The notes beneath the pieces are model-generated. The model saw nothing but the letters and a program-made list of their open reading frames with translations, did no database searches and was not told the origin of the DNA. Positions 15,413 to 18,640 of a DNA stretch of 18,640 bases are shown here, piece after piece (position 1 is the first letter of the stretch; every line of letters begins with the position of its first letter). The translations under genes were made by a program, and so were the position numbers. The stretch covers positions 1 to 18,640 of the forward strand of contig JBCCFC010000089.1 of assembly GCA_039029935.1 (NCBI GenBank), written 5' to 3'. The stretch is from G039029935 sp039029935. GTDB lineage: Bacteria; Chloroflexota; Anaerolineae; Caldilineales; Caldilineaceae.

Positions 15413-17764
15413 ATGTCATATCATACCACACGTACATTGCTCCTTGTCCTTTATAGTTTATCCGGCATCAGCGCGCTCATCTTTCAGGTGACGTGGGTGC
15501 GTCAATCCACGTTGGTCTTTGGTGTCAGCGTCTATGCATATGCGGCTGTGTTAGCGGCCTTTATGGGAGGGACGGCTCTGGGCAGCTATCTGCTGGGGCG
15601 GCGAGCAGATCAGGTCGCCAATCCGTTGCGTCTTTATACAGGGCTGCAACTAGGCATTGCTATCACAGGGTTTGTCTCATCATTGGCTCTGACGGCGTTG
15701 ATGCCACTCTACGGTCAGCTAGTACAGTCATTTGCGCCAACTTCATCGCAGATTGTCCTGATTCGTCTACTGTTTTCGATTTTGTTATTGGTCCCACCGA
15801 CGTTTTTGATGGGGGCAACGCTGCCAGCGATGGCACGGGCATACACAGGTCAGAAGCGTGGAAGCGTCGGTAGCGATGTTGGCTGGCTCTATGCGGCAGA
15901 AACGCTGGGTGCTGCACTGGGCTGTGGCCTGACAGGGTTGTTTTTGCTGCGACTGTTGGGGACACAGGAAACGTTGTATGTGGCAATTACGCTTAATGTG
16001 ATTGCTGCCATTGGTGCATGGGTGGTGCAAGGGCAGCTATCGTCCGCATCTCAAACCATATCAACCCAAAAGACATCGAAAAAGCCACAGTCCCAATCCT
16101 CATCAGCACGACCATTCGTCCTCAAATTTGTTCTATGGACCTATGCGCTTTCAGGCTTTGTGGCATTAGGGTACGAAGTCGCGTGGGCGCGCATCCTGGC
16201 GATTTTCACCACAGATGCAGTCTTCTCCTTCTCCATCATGCTGACCACCTTTCTGGCCGGTTTGGGGATCGGTGGCTGGTTGGGCGCACGATGGATTCAA
16301 CAAAATCAACAGGCAGGCAATGCCATTCAACTGCGTCATTTTGGACTAATGCAACTTGCTGTCGGCCTAAGTGCGCTGCTCACACTCTTTCTCTTCACAT
16401 TGCTGCCCTCGTTGAGTTTGGAGTCAGTCTTTGGCAACCCCACTGTCGGCAACATCATGCTCTTTGAGTTTTTGATTGGCTTTATCATCTTGATTCTGCC
16501 TACAACCTTTCTGGGCATCCTCTTTCCAATAGCCGTCAGCATCTATACGCAGGAGCAAGCGGATACCATTGGTGCAGATTTGGGCAGATTAAATGCGTTC
16601 AATACCTTTGGTGCAGTGCTTGGCTCGCTGGCAGTTGGGTTTATCTTGATTCCACGGCTGGGGTTACAGGGGACGGTGGCAGGATTGGCCGTTGTCAATT
16701 TAGTCATTGGGTTGGTTACAACGTGGATTATTTCAGCACCGGCAACAACAAAGTCCAACAAAAATGCGCCGCCACAGGATTTACTACGCGAACGGATGCT
16801 ACCCCAAGCAGGCATTGCACTTGGTATTGTCATGGTGATGTTGCTGCCTGATGGTCAATATTTTGGCTTCCGTCAAGGGCCTTCCGAATATATGGTATAC
16901 TATAGCGAAGGTGTGGAGACAACGGTCGCTGTGTTTGACGTCCCCGAAGAAAATTTCAAGGTCTCCTTTGTCAACGGACGTATTGAAGTGCCAACTGACC
17001 CAATTAGTATGTACGCATTCCGTCTACTTGGTCACTTGCCGCCGATTTTGCGTCCCGATGCCGAAAAAGCGATGATGCTTAGTTTTGGCAACGGTGTAGC
17101 GACAGGCTCCCTCGACACCCACCGTATTCCCCATATTGATGCCGTCGATCTGTCCGCACAGCAGTTTGAGGCAGCGGAGATATATTGGGAAGAAAACTAT
17201 AATGTATTGCGCAGCCCTCGGCTAAACACGTATGTGGAAGATGGACGTAATTTCCTGTTACAGACGCCCCACACCTATGACATCATCACCACCGATGCGA
17301 CCCATCCGGTCAACACCAGCAGTTGGGCATTGTTTACACAGGAATTTTACGAGCAGGTGGACCAGCGTCTGGCTGATGACGGTGTGTTTATGCAATGGTT
17401 GCCCTTTCACAATTTGATTGAACCCGATTTCAAGACCATTATCCGTACAGTCCAGCACGTTTTCCCGAACACAACGGTATGGTTCTCTGGTGGAAGCCAT
17501 GCCTTTGTGGTGGCAACCCGTGAGCCATTGACCAACGCTACATTACAAGAGATGTTACAAGCAGCCGATAATGAGTTTGTGGATGATGACTTGGGTCCGA
17601 TTATGGCATTAGGACAGTATTGGGCAATGGACGCCGATGAAGTGCGTGTGTATGTGGGCGAGGGGCCGCTGGTGACGGATAACAACGCCTATTTTCTACC
17701 GATTGAGCGCGATACCGTGATGATTATGGAGAAGTTAGAGGAGGCTGTGAAAAACAATGAATGA
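15413..17764 (+). CDS. Membrane-fused spermidine-synthase-like protein, 783 aa
   Basis: The polytopic N-terminal region (about 1-440) is an internal duplication: YSLSGISALIFQVTWVR (14-30) matches YALSGFVALGYEVAWAR (244-260) at 9 of 17 residues, and FMGGTALGS (50-58) matches FLAGLGIGG (280-288). The C-terminal part (about 480-700) is a spermidine-synthase/methyltransferase-like fold: LSFGNGVATGS (556-566) at the nucleotide-cofactor loop, VDL with D579, EDGRNFL (609-615), and DATHP (628-632) where true aminopropyltransferases have D-x-x-D-P. The second Asp is His631, so spermidine synthesis is doubtful. Such fusions are widespread but poorly characterised. ATG 15413 is preferred over 15359 because the latter sits inside the terminator hairpin; the ribosome site is weak either way. 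The stop overlaps the next gene by 8 bases. Confidence 0.82.
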   Translation: MSYHTTRTLLLVLYSLSGISALIFQVTWVRQSTLVFGVSVYAYAAVLAAFMGGTALGSYLLGRRADQVANPLRLYTGLQLGIAITGFVSSLALTALMPLYGQLVQSFAPTSSQIVLIRLLFSILLLVPPTFLMGATLPAMARAYTGQKRGSVGSDVGWLYAAETLGAALGCGLTGLFLLRLLGTQETLYVAITLNVIAAIGAWVVQGQLSSASQTISTQKTSKKPQSQSSSARPFVLKFVLWTYALSGFVALGYEVAWARILAIFTTDAVFSFSIMLTTFLAGLGIGGWLGARWIQQNQQAGNAIQLRHFGLMQLAVGLSALLTLFLFTLLPSLSLESVFGNPTVGNIMLFEFLIGFIILILPTTFLGILFPIAVSIYTQEQADTIGADLGRLNAFNTFGAVLGSLAVGFILIPRLGLQGTVAGLAVVNLVIGLVTTWIISAPATTKSNKNAPPQDLLRERMLPQAGIALGIVMVMLLPDGQYFGFRQGPSEYMVYYSEGVETTVAVFDVPEENFKVSFVNGRIEVPTDPISMYAFRLLGHLPPILRPDAEKAMMLSFGNGVATGSLDTHRIPHIDAVDLSAQQFEAAEIYWEENYNVLRSPRLNTYVEDGRNFLLQTPHTYDIITTDATHPVNTSSWALFTQEFYEQVDQRLADDGVFMQWLPFHNLIEPDFKTIIRTVQHVFPNTTVWFSGGSHAFVVATREPLTNATLQEMLQAADNEFVDDDLGPIMALGQYWAMDADEVRVYVGEGPLVTDNNAYFLPIERDTVMIMEKLEEAVKNNE

Positions 17765-18640
17765 GATGCAATACCCACTCTTTGAAAAAATTGGTGAGCC
17801 AACACTTTTAGTGGGTCGGAAGAAAGATTTTGCAAAGTTTCAGAAATGGCTAGACTTAATCCCTAATAGAGCATCAAAATCCCGTGCCATTATCGCGCGT
17901 CGAAAAAGTGGTAAGACCGTGTTTATCCAACGTATTTTCAACCAGCTTTGGAGTCAAAATGGGCAGGTGATCCCCTTTTACTTTGATATTCAAGAAAAAA
18001 AAATGTGGACTGGTGATTTTGCGATTAGCTATTTTGCAACCTTTGCGTCTCACTACATATCCTTTAAAACGCGTCAACCTCATCTTGTTACCGAGATTTT
18101 AAACTTGGAACAGATCATAGAATATGGCCGTCAACTAGGCAATGACTCTCTAATAAGGGACGCCGAAATTATCTGGAACTATACGGAAAAGGATAGCCCC
18201 GACCTAGCATGGAGTCGTGCATATCATGCTCCACACGTTTACGCAGGAACACGCAATGAGCGAGTTTTGGTGATGATTGATGAGTTTCAAAATATCACCC
18301 AGTATATCTATCCAACAAAAGATTACAGTACGCCGCCTGATGAAACAATGGCAGGAAGCTTTCACTCCGTGGCGGAATCAAAAGTCGCCCCGATGCTTGT
18401 GACTGGCTCGTATGTAGGTTGGCTCATCACAATTATTGATAAATATTTAGAGGCAGGTCGGTTGTCATTGATTCGCATGTCACCCTATTTGGAACAGAAG
18501 GAGGGGCTAGAAGCAGTCTATCGCTATGCACAAGTTTACAATCAGCCAGTCACCAACCTAACCGCCATCTTACTCAATGAACTCTGCATGTATGATCCAT
18601 TCTTTATCTCCAGTGTGATTTTGAATGATATTGATGATAA
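17757..18640 (+). CDS. AAA-type P-loop ATPase, 5' part (runs off the window)
   Basis: The frame is open to the last base, giving 294 residues and no stop. Residues 47-54 (ARRKSGKT) form a Walker A and LVMIDEFQN (171-179) a Walker B with D175 and E176; MLVTGSYVGWL (213-223) fits a sensor strand after the ATPase core. The layout FEKIGEPTLLVGRKKDF at the start resembles ATPase_2/COG1672-type predicted ATPases, in which a VGR motif precedes the P-loop. The C-terminal domain, which would decide the function, lies outside the window. The start overlaps the upstream stop as ATGAATGA, with AGGAGG at 17739-17744, 12 bases before ATG 17757, so translation is probably coupled to the membrane protein. 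The Walker A differs from that of the minus-strand ATPase at 3872-5764, so these are two different families. Confidence 0.8.
   Translation, partial: MNEMQYPLFEKIGEPTLLVGRKKDFAKFQKWLDLIPNRASKSRAIIARRKSGKTVFIQRIFNQLWSQNGQVIPFYFDIQEKKMWTGDFAISYFATFASHYISFKTRQPHLVTEILNLEQIIEYGRQLGNDSLIRDAEIIWNYTEKDSPDLAWSRAYHAPHVYAGTRNERVLVMIDEFQNITQYIYPTKDYSTPPDETMAGSFHSVAESKVAPMLVTGSYVGWLITIIDKYLEAGRLSLIRMSPYLEQKEGLEAVYRYAQVYNQPVTNLTAILLNELCMYDPFFISSVILNDIDD

Overview
The window looks like a chromosomal segment of a Chloroflexota bacterium (Anaerolineae/Caldilinea/Ardenticatena-like). This is inferred from the gene mix: a secreted SdrD-B/DUF11 protein ending in a short YLP-type tail, a kinase-ATPase-TPR signalling protein, a PQQ-propeller lipoprotein, an ABC sugar importer without its own ATPase and a membrane-fused spermidine-synthase-like protein. 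Intergenic palindromes are abundant and base composition is moderate. No rRNA, tRNA or CRISPR array was seen.

Layout. (1) 1-3753: an AT-rich leader, a 90-aa XRE-type HTH regulator, and a 1093-aa secreted protein. The first ~70 residues of the secreted protein are a diverged copy of that same HTH regulator, joined in frame to a signal peptide and beta-rich extracellular domains. (2) 3756-3871: a hairpin of 7-bp repeat units between convergent genes. (3) 3872-5764 (minus): an AAA-ATPase-like/PD-(D/E)XK protein. (4) 6053-9370: a Ser/Thr kinase - AAA ATPase - TPR protein, with a dyad placed directly after a candidate -10 box. (5) 9371-10233: a noncoding, repeat-rich stretch with inverted repeats and a truncated transposase-like ORF of unusual purine-rich composition. 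(6) 10376-11611: a seven-blade PQQ-like propeller lipoprotein followed by a multi-hairpin terminator. (7) 11730-15289: an ABC sugar importer in the order permease, permease, substrate-binding lipoprotein. Two palindromes separate the binding protein from the permeases, and no ATPase gene is present. (8) 15292-15393: a second array of the 7-bp units, then a 17-bp-stem terminator. (9) 15413-17764: a polytopic membrane protein with a spermidine-synthase-like C-terminal domain, overlapping by 8 bases (ATGAATGA) an AAA ATPase gene that runs off the window.

How the parts work together. The importer genes form one functional unit and probably borrow a shared MalK/MsiK-type ATPase encoded elsewhere. 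The regulator, its decayed copy and the secreted protein look like a single transcription unit that arose by tandem duplication and fusion. The kinase protein is a free-standing signalling hub with no recognisable DNA-binding output. The spermidine-synthase-like protein and the final ATPase are probably translationally coupled. The observations most worth following up are the HTH/secreted-protein fusion, the 7-bp repeat family at two loci, the 13-bp inverted-repeat element at 9620-9844, and the palindromes between the permease and binding-protein genes.
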